Of a stretch of 64,000 nt of DNA, positions 33,750 to 42,309 are shown one piece after another. Where the stretch lies: NCBI GenBank assembly GCA_009740415.1, contig WOYE01000002.1, positions 124,001 to 188,000 of the forward strand, given 5' to 3'. Origin of the DNA: Planococcaceae bacterium Storch 2/2-2 (GTDB lineage Bacteria; Bacillota; Bacilli; Bacillales_A; Planococcaceae). Below the pieces are notes generated by a model. The model ran no database searches. It was not told the DNA's origin and saw only the letters and a program-made list of their open reading frames with translations. How positions within the stretch are numbered: position 1 is the stretch's first letter; each line of letters opens with the position of its first letter. Made by a program: the position numbers and the translations under genes.

Positions 33750-34995
33750 ATTTTGGTTAATTTTAAAACAAGCGTTTTGGACGAAGGCGAAGTCGACCGC
33801 TTTTCTCGTGACGACTGGGCTACTGATCGCTGGAATTTTTCTGCTCGTCAACGTTCCGATCATACTCGATCGCGTCTCATCCGTGACAGGTAGCGATGCA
33901 CGTGAAGTTGTCGCAGTCATTGCGGATGATGCGACATTTGCCGCGTTGAGTGAACGTTCGAATGCATCGGAAGAAGAACCGTTTGAATGGGTTCACGTAC
34001 CGAAAGACGAAGCGGGTGATGCAAAAGCGCGTCTACTTGAAGAAGAGTGGGATGCGTACGTGACGATCGATGAGCGGGACGGGGTGCTCCATGCGGCGTA
34101 TGCGACGACGAAAATGGCCGATGCGATGAAACCTCGTGTCGTTGAAGAAGCGTTGCAGTCGATTCAGACGGAACGGACGGCGGATCGATTGCAGTTGAAG
34201 GACGATGAAGTAGGCGCTTTGTTAGCACCCGTCGTCTTTGAAACGAAAAACGTTTCTCCTTCTGCGAAGTCAGAAGAAGAGTTGTTGCAATCGTCGGTTC
34301 TCGTCTACGTGCTCATGTTCGTCATTTATTTTGCGGTCATTATGTATTCGAGTATGATCGCGACAGAAGTGGCGACGGAAAAGTCGTCGCGTGTTATGGA
34401 AATTATTATATCGAGCGCTTCACCGGTCAAACATATGTTTGCGAAAGTGTTCGGCATCGGTTTGCTCGGTATCGTTCAATTGCTACTCATTGAAGGAGCT
34501 GGATACATCGCCATTACGAAAAATAAACAGTTGGAACAGTATACGGAACTCGTCGACTTTTCCGCAGTGAACGGTTGGACGATTGCGTATGCGTTCATCT
34601 TCTTTTTACTCGGGTATTTTTTATACGCGACGTTAGCGGCATTGCTCGGTTCACTCGTCAGTCGAACCGAAGACGTTCAACAGATGATCATGCCGATGAC
34701 GTTGTTGATCATTATCGCCTTTTTCATCTCTGTTTTCGGAATGAACAATCCCGAGCATGCGATCGTCGTTTGGACGTCGTACATTCCATTTTTCGCTCCG
34801 CTCGTCATGTTTTTGCGAGTCGGTTTGCTCGATTTACCGATGTGGCAACCGCTTCTTAGCATCGGTATTATGATCGCGACGATCGTCGTTCTCGGCGTAT
34901 TCGGCGCTCGCATTTACCGCGGGGGCGTCTTAATGTACGGTCCGTCTCGAACGTTGAAAGATTTGAAAAATGCGTTCCGTCTCGGGAAAGAATAG
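33742..34995 (+). CDS. yhaP: ABC transporter permease YhaP (NatB-like)
   Basis: The 417-residue ABC-2 type permease has one N-terminal membrane segment (AFLVTTGLLIAGIFLLVNV), an outer domain of about 150 residues, and five or six C-terminal membrane segments beginning at VLVYVLMFVIYFAVIMYSS. IATEVATEKSSRVMEIIISS is the family signature region. It works with the preceding ATPase. The start overlaps yhaQ by 8 bases. Confidence 0.9.
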   Translation: MREFWLILKQAFWTKAKSTAFLVTTGLLIAGIFLLVNVPIILDRVSSVTGSDAREVVAVIADDATFAALSERSNASEEEPFEWVHVPKDEAGDAKARLLEEEWDAYVTIDERDGVLHAAYATTKMADAMKPRVVEEALQSIQTERTADRLQLKDDEVGALLAPVVFETKNVSPSAKSEEELLQSSVLVYVLMFVIYFAVIMYSSMIATEVATEKSSRVMEIIISSASPVKHMFAKVFGIGLLGIVQLLLIEGAGYIAITKNKQLEQYTELVDFSAVNGWTIAYAFIFFLLGYFLYATLAALLGSLVSRTEDVQQMIMPMTLLIIIAFFISVFGMNNPEHAIVVWTSYIPFFAPLVMFLRVGLLDLPMWQPLLSIGIMIATIVVLGVFGARIYRGGVLMYGPSRTLKDLKNAFRLGKE

Positions 34996-35048
34996 CGCGT
35001 CGGCTCTGAACTTGTTACACTAGAAGGAAACGAAAAAGGAGTGCGACG

Positions 35049-35984
35049 ATGAAACAGTTGATCGATTACGCAATAGGCGAAACATATGAAGGATATTTGC
35101 TCATTAAACGAGCGACGAAAGGGATTACGCAAAAAGGCGCACCGTTCATGACGGTCATTTTGCAAGACCAATCGGCAGATATTGAAGCGAAGTTGTGGGA
35201 AACGACAGAAGAGCATGAAAAACAGTACGAAGCGGGAACGATCGTCAAAGTCGGAGGCGAATTGCACGATTATCGCGGTCGCACGCAGTTGCGCGTGAAA
35301 AAAATTCGCCCGGCTCGACCGGATGAACCGGTTGAACTCGCCGATCTCGTACCAGCAGCGAGCACACCGAAAGAAGAGCTGTATGAGATGCTCCTTTCTT
35401 ATGTAGATGAAATGGAAAATGAATCGATCGAGCGTATTACGCGGACGATTGTGGAGCAAAATCGGGAGAAACTACTCGTCTACCCGGCAGCGATGAGCAA
35501 CCATCACGATTACGTATCGGGATTGATCGATCACGTCGTGTCGATGCTCTCGTTGAGCCGTGCGTTCGTCGACCATTATCCGTTACTTAATCGCGATTTG
35601 TTGTACGCAGGGATCATTTTGCACGACATCGGAAAAGTGCAAGAGTTGACAGGTCCGATCGGAACGACGTACACGGTGGAAGGGAACTTACTCGGCCATA
35701 TTACGATCATGGTGAGTACGATCGATGAAGTAGCGAAGTCGCTCGGCATCGAAGGGGAAGAAGTCGTTCTTCTTCAACATATGGTATTGTCCCACCACGG
35801 AAAAGAAGAGTGGGGAAGCCCGAAACGTCCGATGCTTCCTGAAGCAGAAATGCTCCATTACATCGACAACATCGATGCGAAAATGCACATGTTCGAACGG
35901 GCGATGAAAGTGACCGAGCCGGGCGAATTTACGAACCGTATTTTCCCGCTCGACAACCGGATGTTTTACAAAGCACGTCTGTAA
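35049..35984 (+). CDS. yhaM: 3'-5' exoribonuclease YhaM
   Basis: The 311-residue protein has an N-terminal OB-fold (YEGYLLIKRATKGITQKGAP, TIVKVGGELHDYRGRTQLRV) and an HD domain with HHDYVSGLIDHVVSM, IILHDIGKV and HHGKEEWGSP for the metals. YhaM shortens RNA from the 3' end and has a role in mRNA turnover. Its length and place between yhaP and prsA match Bacillus. AAAAAGGAG supports the start. Confidence 0.95.
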   Translation: MKQLIDYAIGETYEGYLLIKRATKGITQKGAPFMTVILQDQSADIEAKLWETTEEHEKQYEAGTIVKVGGELHDYRGRTQLRVKKIRPARPDEPVELADLVPAASTPKEELYEMLLSYVDEMENESIERITRTIVEQNREKLLVYPAAMSNHHDYVSGLIDHVVSMLSLSRAFVDHYPLLNRDLLYAGIILHDIGKVQELTGPIGTTYTVEGNLLGHITIMVSTIDEVAKSLGIEGEEVVLLQHMVLSHHGKEEWGSPKRPMLPEAEMLHYIDNIDAKMHMFERAMKVTEPGEFTNRIFPLDNRMFYKARL

Positions 35985-36046
35985 TCGCTAGACGATACAA
36001 CGTAGTCGTTCATGCCAATGGAACATAGGAACAAACGAATGAAAAA

Positions 36047-36086
36047 AACCCCTAGCCTTCACGGAGAACGTGGATGCTAGGGGTTT
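36047..36086. terminator. Bidirectional terminator between yhaM and prsA
   Basis: AACCCCTAGC (36047-36056) and GCTAGGGGTT (36076-36085) with a T run on each strand, stronger on the minus strand. Confidence 0.85.
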
Positions 36087-36114
36087 GTTCGTTGAAAGAC
36101 GGTGATGAAGTGTT

Positions 36115-37032
36115 TTACTTCTCGTCTTTTTCTTTTTTATCTTCTTTCTCTTCTTTTTTCTCGTCTTTGTCATCTGACTCACTTGCATTGCCGAGAATGT
36201 CACTGAAGACCGGTTCGAAGCTCGTATCTTTCATTTCAAAGTTTGCTTCTTGTAACAAGTCGACGAGTACGGCTTCTGCTTCTTGCTCCGCATACGTCTG
36301 TTGGACTTGTTCTTTGATCGCTTCTTCATCAACTTCTTCTTCTGCTTTTCGAGTGTCGAGCAATTGAATGACGTGGAAGCCGTGTTCAGAAGCGACCGGT
36401 TCTTTCGTATATTCATCTTTTTTCAATTCGTACGCCGCATCTTCAAACGGGGCAACCATTTTGCCGACGCCGAACCATCCGAGGTCTCCACCTTTTTCTT
36501 TTGAACCAGGATCCATCGAATGTTCTTTCGCAAGTTCAGCGAAATCTTTCCCTTCGTCCAATTGAGCGATGAGGTCGTTCGCTTCTTCTTCAGATGCGAC
36601 TAAAATGTGACGTGCGTGAACTTCTTCTTTCGCACGGTCTAATTTTTCTTTTACGAGCTCTTCTGGAACGTCAATCGAGTCGAGTAAGTTTTGTTGAAGC
36701 AATTGGAAACGGACGTTTTGTTTGAACATCGGCTCTGACATCCCTTGTTGTTGGAGGATCATTTCGAATTGGTCGCCGAACATTTCTTTCTGTTCGTTCA
36801 CCGCATCTTCTACTTCTTGATCTTCGACAGGGAACTTATCTTGGAGCACTTTCATTAAGAGCGTTTGCTCAAGAACGGGTTGCCCGAATGTCGTTTTTAA
36901 TTCTTCATACAATTCTTGTTCAGTGACGTTACCGACGTTTGATGTAACGAGTGTTTTGTCGCCACCGTCACCACATGCTGCTAAAACAGCCATGGAAGCG
37001 GCCATCGTAAATGCGAGTACTTTCTTTTTCAT
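36115..37032 (-). CDS. prsA: Foldase lipoprotein PrsA
   Basis: The 305-residue lipoprotein has a signal peptide ending in VLAAC, an N-terminal SurA-like part, a parvulin prolyl-isomerase domain (HARHILVASEEEANDLIAQL, GGDLGWFGVGKMVAPFEDAA, SEHGFHVIQLLD) and a Lys/Glu-rich tail. It helps secreted proteins fold between membrane and wall and is essential in B. subtilis. It is transcribed alone with a terminator behind it. Nearby hpr/scoC encodes a known regulator of exoproteases, consistent with the Bacillus order. Confidence 0.97.
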   Translation of the reverse strand: MKKKVLAFTMAASMAVLAACGDGGDKTLVTSNVGNVTEQELYEELKTTFGQPVLEQTLLMKVLQDKFPVEDQEVEDAVNEQKEMFGDQFEMILQQQGMSEPMFKQNVRFQLLQQNLLDSIDVPEELVKEKLDRAKEEVHARHILVASEEEANDLIAQLDEGKDFAELAKEHSMDPGSKEKGGDLGWFGVGKMVAPFEDAAYELKKDEYTKEPVASEHGFHVIQLLDTRKAEEEVDEEAIKEQVQQTYAEQEAEAVLVDLLQEANFEMKDTSFEPVFSDILGNASESDDKDEKKEEKEDKKEKDEK

Positions 37033-37116
37033 AAATTCACTACCTCTGCTTTCTATTTTGCCATTATTATGTACTATATCATAGGAACGATTGAACCGAT
37101 AGGAAGTTCCTTATAA

Positions 37117-37152
37117 AAAAGAAAACGGTTACTCGTAAGAGCGACCGTTTGA
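37117..37152 (-). terminator. Terminator after the 60-residue gene
   Basis: AACGGT and ACCGTT arms with an inner GCTC/GAG(T) stem, and TTTTCTTTTTT on the minus strand. Confidence 0.75.
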
Positions 37153-37164
37153 AACGTGTGACGT

Positions 37165-37347
37165 TTACATACTGTAATAAACTTGCATATAAAATGAGAG
37201 CATGAGTAAAACGATGAGTACGTTCACCGTTTGGTAAAGCTTCGGTTGTTTTTCCTCAGGAATCTCACGTGTTACGCAAAGTGCAAATGTCATTTTGTTA
37301 ATTTGTAGTAGGAAAAATAACGCCACAATAATCGTAATCGTTAGCAT
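37165..37347 (-). CDS. Small two-segment membrane protein
   Basis: The 60-residue protein has a hydrophobic start (MLTITIIVALFFLLQI), a short charged loop (REIPEEKQPK) and a second hydrophobic helix (VNVLIVLLMLSFYMQVYY). GAAGGAGG lies 10 bases before the ATG, and a terminator follows. It is unrecognised; small membrane genes occur at this place between prsA and hpr in other Bacillales, but I cannot match it with certainty. Confidence 0.7.
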   Translation of the reverse strand: MLTITIIVALFFLLQINKMTFALCVTREIPEEKQPKLYQTVNVLIVLLMLSFYMQVYYSM

Positions 37348-37411
37348 GAACGCGTAACCTCCTTCGACTTACGGACTATCATAACAGAACATCGCTTTCT
37401 ATCGCGACTAA

Positions 37412-37996
37412 TTACTCTTCGTTTTCACGATTGATGTCGGAGAGAGGTGTGCCGTGTAAGTGTCCGTCTTCTACACTGAAACATTGTTCGATGTTTTTAA
37501 ACCCGCGTTCGAAAATCTCCATATAGTCGTCTCCGTAAATGTTACGGATGATCGACATCACTTCGACGAAGTCAGGAAACTTGCCGTACAGTTGTTTTAA
37601 TGGAAACGAGCCTTCTAGTACGTGATGTGTCGTGTCGTAATAGTTTTCATTCATCGTTAAAATGAGGCGTTCGCCTTCATCGGTAACCGAGACGTATGTA
37701 TTTCGGCGGTCGTCTTCTTTTTTGAAAAAGTATAAGTATCCTCGTTTTTCGAGTTTTTTCGAGAAGTTAAACGCCGTTGAAACGTGCATGACGCCGAATT
37801 TTGCGATATCCGAAATCGTCGCTTCTTGAAGGTGATAAGCGATCCATAAAATATGGTGTTCATTAATATTTAAATCGTATGGCTTGATCCACTGCTGCCA
37901 ATCTTTCTCGACCGCTTTCCAAAGCGCTTTTGCCATTTGAGCCATGCGTTGACTGTAAATCATCGCTTCTTTTTGCGAGAATTCAATTTGTGACAT
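37412..37996 (-). CDS. hpr: MarR-family protease production regulator Hpr (ScoC)
   Basis: The 194-residue regulator contains [40 protein letters not shown] and [20 protein letters not shown], close to B. subtilis Hpr through the winged-helix domain. [16 protein letters not shown] is the wing. Hpr represses extracellular protease and other stationary-phase genes during growth. The start at 37996 aligns with family members; the GTG at 38008 is possible, and no strong ribosome site settles it. Confidence 0.95.
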   Translation of the reverse strand: MSQIEFSQKEAMIYSQRMAQMAKALWKAVEKDWQQWIKPYDLNINEHHILWIAYHLQEATISDIAKFGVMHVSTAFNFSKKLEKRGYLYFFKKEDDRRNTYVSVTDEGERLILTMNENYYDTTHHVLEGSFPLKQLYGKFPDFVEVMSIIRNIYGDDYMEIFERGFKNIEQCFSVEDGHLHGTPLSDINRENEE

Positions 37997-38090
37997 AGGG
38001 ACACCCACTTTCTACTATAGTTGAATCTTTATTATAGCAAAAAAACAACGAATAAAAAAGTCGGACTAGTATGAATTGTAAGAAAAGAAA

Positions 38091-38119
38091 GCGAAACGAT
38101 TAAGAAATCGTCGTTTCGC
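38091..38119 (-). terminator. Terminator after yhaH
   Basis: GCGAAACGAT (38091-38100) and ATCG-TCGTTTCGC (38107-38119), with TTTCTTTTCTT following on the minus strand. Confidence 0.8.
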
Positions 38120-38126
38120 CATCAAA

Positions 38127-38492
38127 TTATTTATTTTGTTGCTTCGCCAATTGTTCTTCCAATTGATCCAGTGAACGTTGAATGGATTCAATTTCACTCG
38201 TCAATTTCGTACGGTTCGGTTCCGTTTCTCGTTGGAAACCGAGAATCGACTGTTTTAAACCTTCAATCGTTTGCGGAAGTGTCGCTTTCGCTTCATTCGT
38301 TAAATGTTGAATTGAAAATTTCACTTCTTCCACTTTTTGTTTTAAATCGTCCATCGTCAGTTCAAATGTATCCATTTTGCGTCGTACGTTGCGGCGCAAT
38401 TGATCGCCTGATTGTGGAGTCGTTAGTAAAACAGTCACTGCTGCTGTTACAGACCCGAGTAAAATACCGCGTAATAAAGTTGAACCTTTCAT
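38127..38492 (-). CDS. yhaH: YtxH-type protein YhaH
   Basis: The 121-residue protein starts with a membrane segment (LLRGILLGSVTAAVTVLLTT) followed by PQSGDQLRRNVRRK, the YtxH/gas-vesicle-like signature, and then long amphipathic coiled-coil helices to the end. Relatives respond to general stress. It is placed between hpr and trpP as in Bacillus. Confidence 0.88.
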   Translation of the reverse strand: MKGSTLLRGILLGSVTAAVTVLLTTPQSGDQLRRNVRRKMDTFELTMDDLKQKVEEVKFSIQHLTNEAKATLPQTIEGLKQSILGFQRETEPNRTKLTSEIESIQRSLDQLEEQLAKQQNK

Positions 38493-38567
38493 GTAAATCC
38501 CTTCTTTCTTTCAAGAAATTAGTATCTCTCTCCTATTAAAGCACGTCTCTAGTACGACGTGCAAATG

Positions 38568-38605
38568 AAAAAAGACGCTTCTCCTAAAAGAAGAAGCATC
38601 TTTTC
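38568..38605 (-). terminator. Terminator after trpP
   Basis: AAAGACGCTTCT and AGAAGCATCTTT arms (one mismatch), with TTTTTTC on the minus strand. Confidence 0.85.
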
Positions 38606-38606
38606 A

Positions 38607-39140
38607 TTAAGAATGATCGAAAACAGATTGGAACGACGTTTGTCGTAATACTTTTCCAACGATTGGATAAACGATGAAAAAGGCAGCTGCACTTAAAAGA
38701 GCAGTCGGTAAAACGACAGCGATGAATAAGGCGAAATACGTTGCGCCGACGTTCGCACCGAGTACGAACATAGCGAGCGCTAAGAAAATCGAACCTGAAA
38801 TCATCGTACCGATCCCAGCGATCGTCGTAGCGACGATCCGGTTTTCTGCATAGTTCCCGACGAGGCGAATGACTGCGAAAATGATGAATGCTGTGACGAA
38901 TTTATCGATGACGTTCGGGACGAATCCACCAGGGAATGTAGAGAACAATCCTGAAAGAAGGCCGGTCGTCAAAGCGAGTAAAAACGTACTTTTTGCGTCG
39001 CGGAAAAAGAACATAGCGACGAACATCATCGTAATCATGAAGTCAGGTTTCATACCTCCGATAAATCCAGGGACAATTACGTAACATGTGGCTCCGATAG
39101 CAATTAAAAATGCCATCACTACTAAATTTTTTGTTTTCAT
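38607..39140 (-). CDS. trpP: Tryptophan transporter TrpP
   Basis: The 177-residue protein has five membrane segments (for example LVVMAFLIAIGATCYVIVPG and IFLALAMFVLGANVGATYFA). GGMKPDFMITMMFVAMFFFR and GGFVPNVIDKF are characteristic of TrpP (YhaG). It takes up tryptophan. The site upstream carries TRAP-type triplets over the ribosome-binding site, so translation should fall when tryptophan is plentiful, matching the trp operon at 16.2 kb. Confidence 0.93.
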   Translation of the reverse strand: MKTKNLVVMAFLIAIGATCYVIVPGFIGGMKPDFMITMMFVAMFFFRDAKSTFLLALTTGLLSGLFSTFPGGFVPNVIDKFVTAFIIFAVIRLVGNYAENRIVATTIAGIGTMISGSIFLALAMFVLGANVGATYFALFIAVVLPTALLSAAAFFIVYPIVGKVLRQTSFQSVFDHS

Positions 39141-39142
39141 AT

Positions 39143-39195
39143 CTCATCTCTCCTCAGCTAGTCTGTCTTCTCCTAGCGTGTCCTCATGACCGCTA
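39143..39195 (-). promoter_or_regulatory. TRAP-binding repeats over the trpP ribosome site
   Basis: Read on the minus strand, (G/T)AG triplets occur at 39195, 39185, 39175, 39172, 39160, 39155, 39150 and 39145 (3' ends 2 bases lower). The last four are 5 bases apart and include the GAGGAG ribosome site. Confidence 0.8.
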
Positions 39196-39247
39196 GCGAA
39201 AAGTTAGTTGAATTGTACGTCAATTCGTACCGTGTTGCAACCGAAAG

Positions 39248-39688
39248 TCATTTCGTTTCCGTAAGTTGGCGGACACGTTCCGCGAACGCTGCAATTTTAT
39301 CGTGCGTTAACGTTTCGATTTGCGGTTCCCATCCCGGTTGGAATCCGTCTTCTTGCTTGTCGTAACGCGGGATGAGGTGCATATGGAAGTGGAACACGGA
39401 CTGTCCCGCCTCAGCACCGTTGTTTTGCAGCACGTTCAATCCTTTCATTCCTTCTTGTTGGAACGTCTCTTTCAACGCTTGCGCAAGTTTCGGAACGACG
39501 CTGAACAGGTGGCTCGCTTCGTCAGCCGGTAAGTCGTACACGTTTTCGTAATGGTTTTTCGGAATGACGAGTAAATGGCCTTTCGTCACAGGTGTAATGT
39601 CCATAAACGCGAAGACGTGTTCATCTTCGTACACTTTCTCACTCGGCAAGTCGCCGTTGGCAATTTTGCAAAAAATACAAGATGTCAT
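39248..39688 (-). CDS. hit: HIT-family hydrolase
   Basis: The 146-residue protein has CIFCKIANGDLPSEKVYED, a Cys pair for a structural metal, and the nucleotide-binding triad HFHMHLIPR. HIT proteins cleave nucleoside phosphoramidates or dinucleotides. The start at 39688 follows AAAGGAAG; the upstream ATG (39706) lies before that site. It is divergent from ecsA, as in Bacillus. Confidence 0.93.
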   Translation of the reverse strand: MTSCIFCKIANGDLPSEKVYEDEHVFAFMDITPVTKGHLLVIPKNHYENVYDLPADEASHLFSVVPKLAQALKETFQQEGMKGLNVLQNNGAEAGQSVFHFHMHLIPRYDKQEDGFQPGWEPQIETLTHDKIAAFAERVRQLTETK

Positions 39689-39721
39689 AGGAACACTTCC
39701 TTTCAATCATTTACTTCTTTC

Positions 39722-39727
39722 ATTATA
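39722..39727 (-). promoter_or_regulatory. Extended -10 promoter of hit
   Basis: On the minus strand TGG precedes TATAAT (39727-39722). A poor CATTCC lies 17 bases further up, so the extended -10 probably drives it. Confidence 0.6.
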
Positions 39728-39795
39728 CCATACCCCGTTCGGTTGGAATGATTACGAAAAAGGAGGAAAACATTCGTATTTCGGTCGGAATTTGC

Positions 39796-39801
39796 TAAAA
39801 T
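39796..39801 (+). promoter_or_regulatory. -10 element of ecsAB
   Basis: TAAAAT at 39796-39801 with TTCGTA (39773-39778) 17 bases upstream as a weak -35. Confidence 0.45.
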
Positions 39802-39833
39802 GAAAGGACGTAACGATGGAAGGGGTCTATCGA

Positions 39834-40571
39834 ATGGACATTTTAAAAGTAACAGACGTAACAGGTGGGTATACGCGTAAGCCTGTTTTACACGATTTAT
39901 CATTTTCAATTCAAGCAGGAGAGCTCGTCGGTTTGATCGGTTTGAACGGAGCTGGAAAAAGTACGACGATCAAGCATATTATCGGTTTGTTGAAACAACA
40001 TAAAGGAACGATCGAACTCGACGGTGCGCGATTTGATGAATCACCAGAAGCGTATCGACAAGGGTTTTCCTACATTCCTGAAACGCCGATTTTGTATGAG
40101 GAGCTAACGCTTCAAGAACATTTGGAACTCGCAGCGATGGCGTACGGGTTGACGGAAGAACAATTTGAAGCCCGTTCGAAGGCGTTATTGAAAGAGTTTC
40201 ATATGGAGAAGCGTCTCCGTTGGTTCCCGTCTCACTTTTCGAAAGGGATGCGCCAAAAAGTGATGATCATGAGCGCATTTTTAGTCGAGCCGAAATTGTA
40301 CATTATCGATGAACCGTTCGTCGGTTTAGATCCGCTCGGCATTCATTCGCTTTTGGAACAGATCGAAGAGCGAAAGCGTAAAGGAGCAGCAATTTTAATG
40401 TCGACGCATATGTTGTCGACGGCTGAAAAATATTGCGACAAAATTGTCTTTTTACACGAAGGACGTGTGAAAGCGTTCGGAACGATGGATGATTTGCGTC
40501 AATCATTCGGAATGGAAGGTGCATCGCTCGATGACTTGTACTTAGCGATGACGAAGGAGACGTCCCGATGA
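39834..40571 (+). CDS. ecsA: ABC transporter ATPase EcsA
   Basis: The 245-residue ATPase has GLNGAGKSTTIKHIIGLL (Walker A), HFSKGMRQKVMIMSAF (signature) and IIDEPFVGLDP (Walker B), with TDVTGGYTRKPVLHDLSF at the N-terminus as in EcsA. EcsAB affects secretion and intramembrane proteolysis by RasP, and in some species peptide export. The ATG at 39834 aligns with family members; an ATG at 39816 is possible. Confidence 0.95.
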   Translation: MDILKVTDVTGGYTRKPVLHDLSFSIQAGELVGLIGLNGAGKSTTIKHIIGLLKQHKGTIELDGARFDESPEAYRQGFSYIPETPILYEELTLQEHLELAAMAYGLTEEQFEARSKALLKEFHMEKRLRWFPSHFSKGMRQKVMIMSAFLVEPKLYIIDEPFVGLDPLGIHSLLEQIEERKRKGAAILMSTHMLSTAEKYCDKIVFLHEGRVKAFGTMDDLRQSFGMEGASLDDLYLAMTKETSR

Positions 40572-41761
40572 CCGATTTACGAGCCATTTGGAAACGAAGA
40601 ATCGGGGAGTACGTACAAGAGACGCAAAAATATTTACAGTACGTCTTCACGGGACATCTCGTCATCGTTTTACTATTCGTACTCGGTGCGGTCGGTATGA
40701 CGTATAGCGAATGGTTAGAAACGGTACCGGCCACTTTCCCAGCCGCGCCGATCGTCGCTGGTTTGATCGGAGCGACATTGATGCGTCGAACGCCGGTGAC
40801 GCTACTGAGAGAAGCGGATGCCGTTTACTTTTTACCGTTGGAAGGGAAATTGTCGACGTATACGAACGAAGCGTTGAAATGGACACGAATGACGAAACTA
40901 TTTTTACCGCTCGTCGTAACGATCGTCTTGTTGCCCCTCCTTCGAGCGACGGGGCATACGAGCATCGTCACGTGGTCGCTCATCGCATTCGTCGTCCTTT
41001 ATACGTTGTACGGAACGCGCGTTGAGTTTGCATTCCGTCATCTGTATCGAGGGGAGCACATTCTGACGCTCTATGCGATGCATTTCGCCGTAGGAGCGGG
41101 CGTCGTCTATTCGCTCGTCGAAGGGTGGTACGTCGTCGCAGCAGTCGTTGCGCTCGCTTACGTCGCCTTTACTCAACAGCGGATCGTCCGCAACGTTTCG
41201 ACGGAGCCGTTTCCGTTCGATCATTTCATCGAATTGGAACAACGGCGCATGATGAGCTTTTACCGATTTGCGAACTATTTCACTGACGTTCCTCACGTGA
41301 AAGGTGGCATCCGTCGCCGCAGCTACATGAGCTGGCTATTTCCGAACGCGCGACCGTTTGATCGGGCGAAAAGTTATCGTTACTTAGTGATGCGTCAATT
41401 CGTTCGAACGGACGACTTGTTCCGTCTCTATTTACGATTGACTGCTTTAATGGTGCTCGGTGTGGCGTTCATCGAAACGGAATGGATGCTCGTTCTTTTC
41501 GTCGGAGCTCTTCAGTACGCGCTCGTTAGCCAATTGATCGTCAACTTGAGAAAGCGTCCTGTTTTCTCGATGGATCAACTGTTTCCGATCACGGAAGTCG
41601 ACCGTCGTCGTTCAATCGACCGGGTCGTCCGTCTCGTCGTCATGATCGAAATCGGAATCGTAGCGACGTTAGCGCTCGTCCTTCAACAGTCATTTCTTAC
41701 CGCGCTCGTCGTCATCGTCGTCGGAAACGGTACGTTTTTATTGGAAGGACGGAAAAAATAG
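40568..41761 (+). CDS. ecsB: ABC transporter permease EcsB
   Basis: The 397-residue membrane protein overlaps ecsA by 4 bases. It has paired hydrophobic segments, for example HLVIVLLFVLGAVGMTYSEW, LFLPLVVTIVLLPLLR and ALMVLGVAFIETEWMLVLFV, and the family landmark LFPITEVDRRRSIDRVV. It forms the membrane part of the Ecs complex. An ecsC gene does not follow. Confidence 0.93.
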   Translation: MTDLRAIWKRRIGEYVQETQKYLQYVFTGHLVIVLLFVLGAVGMTYSEWLETVPATFPAAPIVAGLIGATLMRRTPVTLLREADAVYFLPLEGKLSTYTNEALKWTRMTKLFLPLVVTIVLLPLLRATGHTSIVTWSLIAFVVLYTLYGTRVEFAFRHLYRGEHILTLYAMHFAVGAGVVYSLVEGWYVVAAVVALAYVAFTQQRIVRNVSTEPFPFDHFIELEQRRMMSFYRFANYFTDVPHVKGGIRRRSYMSWLFPNARPFDRAKSYRYLVMRQFVRTDDLFRLYLRLTALMVLGVAFIETEWMLVLFVGALQYALVSQLIVNLRKRPVFSMDQLFPITEVDRRRSIDRVVRLVVMIEIGIVATLALVLQQSFLTALVVIVVGNGTFLLEGRKK

Positions 41762-41855
41762 GAAGATTTAACTGTTTTCAGACGATTCTGAAAATAAAGT
41801 TGCATTGACCTCCCTCTATTGCGTATACTATGAAAAAGCGATAGAGGTGAGGACA

Positions 41856-42086
41856 ATGAACAATTATCCATTCCAATCATTTGAACGAGTCGGAAATGAT
41901 CTTGATGCCAAACGATTGCTCGACCCGCCCGTGACACCGTTAGACCGTTTTTTAGAAGACGTTCATTTTGAACAGACGAAAGCTCGTATTGAAGCGCGCA
42001 TCGATGAAGCGCTCGATCGACACGATGAACATGCGTTCGAGCAGTATACGACGTTACTCGTCGATTTTTTAAACGCTCGATTGTAA
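41856..42086 (+). CDS. Small IDEAL-domain protein
   Basis: The 76-residue protein ends with an IDEAL domain (IEARIDEALDRHDEHAFEQY then LLVDFLNARL). This short helical module occurs in several small Bacillales proteins, including the ComK inhibitor-related and YpiB proteins, and is thought to bind partners. No other domain is present. GAGGTGAGGA fixes the ATG at 41856. A TATACT at 41824-41829 with TTGCAT 18 bases upstream is a likely promoter, and a terminator follows. Confidence 0.8.
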   Translation: MNNYPFQSFERVGNDLDAKRLLDPPVTPLDRFLEDVHFEQTKARIEARIDEALDRHDEHAFEQYTTLLVDFLNARL

Positions 42087-42140
42087 GCGTATACAATTCA
42101 AAGGAAGGTTTGTGATGATTCGTGCCTAGCGAACGTACAT

Positions 42141-42179
42141 AAGCATCTTTCATGCCGAATAGGGTGAAAGGTGCTTTTT
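42141..42179 (+). terminator. Terminator after the IDEAL-domain gene
   Basis: AAGCATCTTTCA (42141-42152) and TGAAAGGTGCTT (42165-42176) with one G-U pair, then TTT. Confidence 0.85.
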
Positions 42180-42230
42180 GTCGTCTCTTTGTTTAAACGG
42201 AAGTGAGGAACGGGAAGAGAAGAGGAGATA

Positions 42231-42276
42231 AAAACGTACGTTCGCTTTTTGTTCGTATTTCAAAAAGCGCTATGAT
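42231..42276 (+). promoter_or_regulatory. uvrBA promoter with LexA-box-like site
   Basis: AAACGTACGTTC (42232-42243) is one base from GAAC-N4-GTTC, the core of the Bacillus LexA (DinR) box. TATGAT lies at 42271-42276 with TTTGTT 17 bases upstream. SOS control of uvrBA is known in Bacillus. Confidence 0.6.
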
Positions 42277-42309
42277 AAAATAGAAGGACGATCAAAGGGG
42301 GAATCGACG

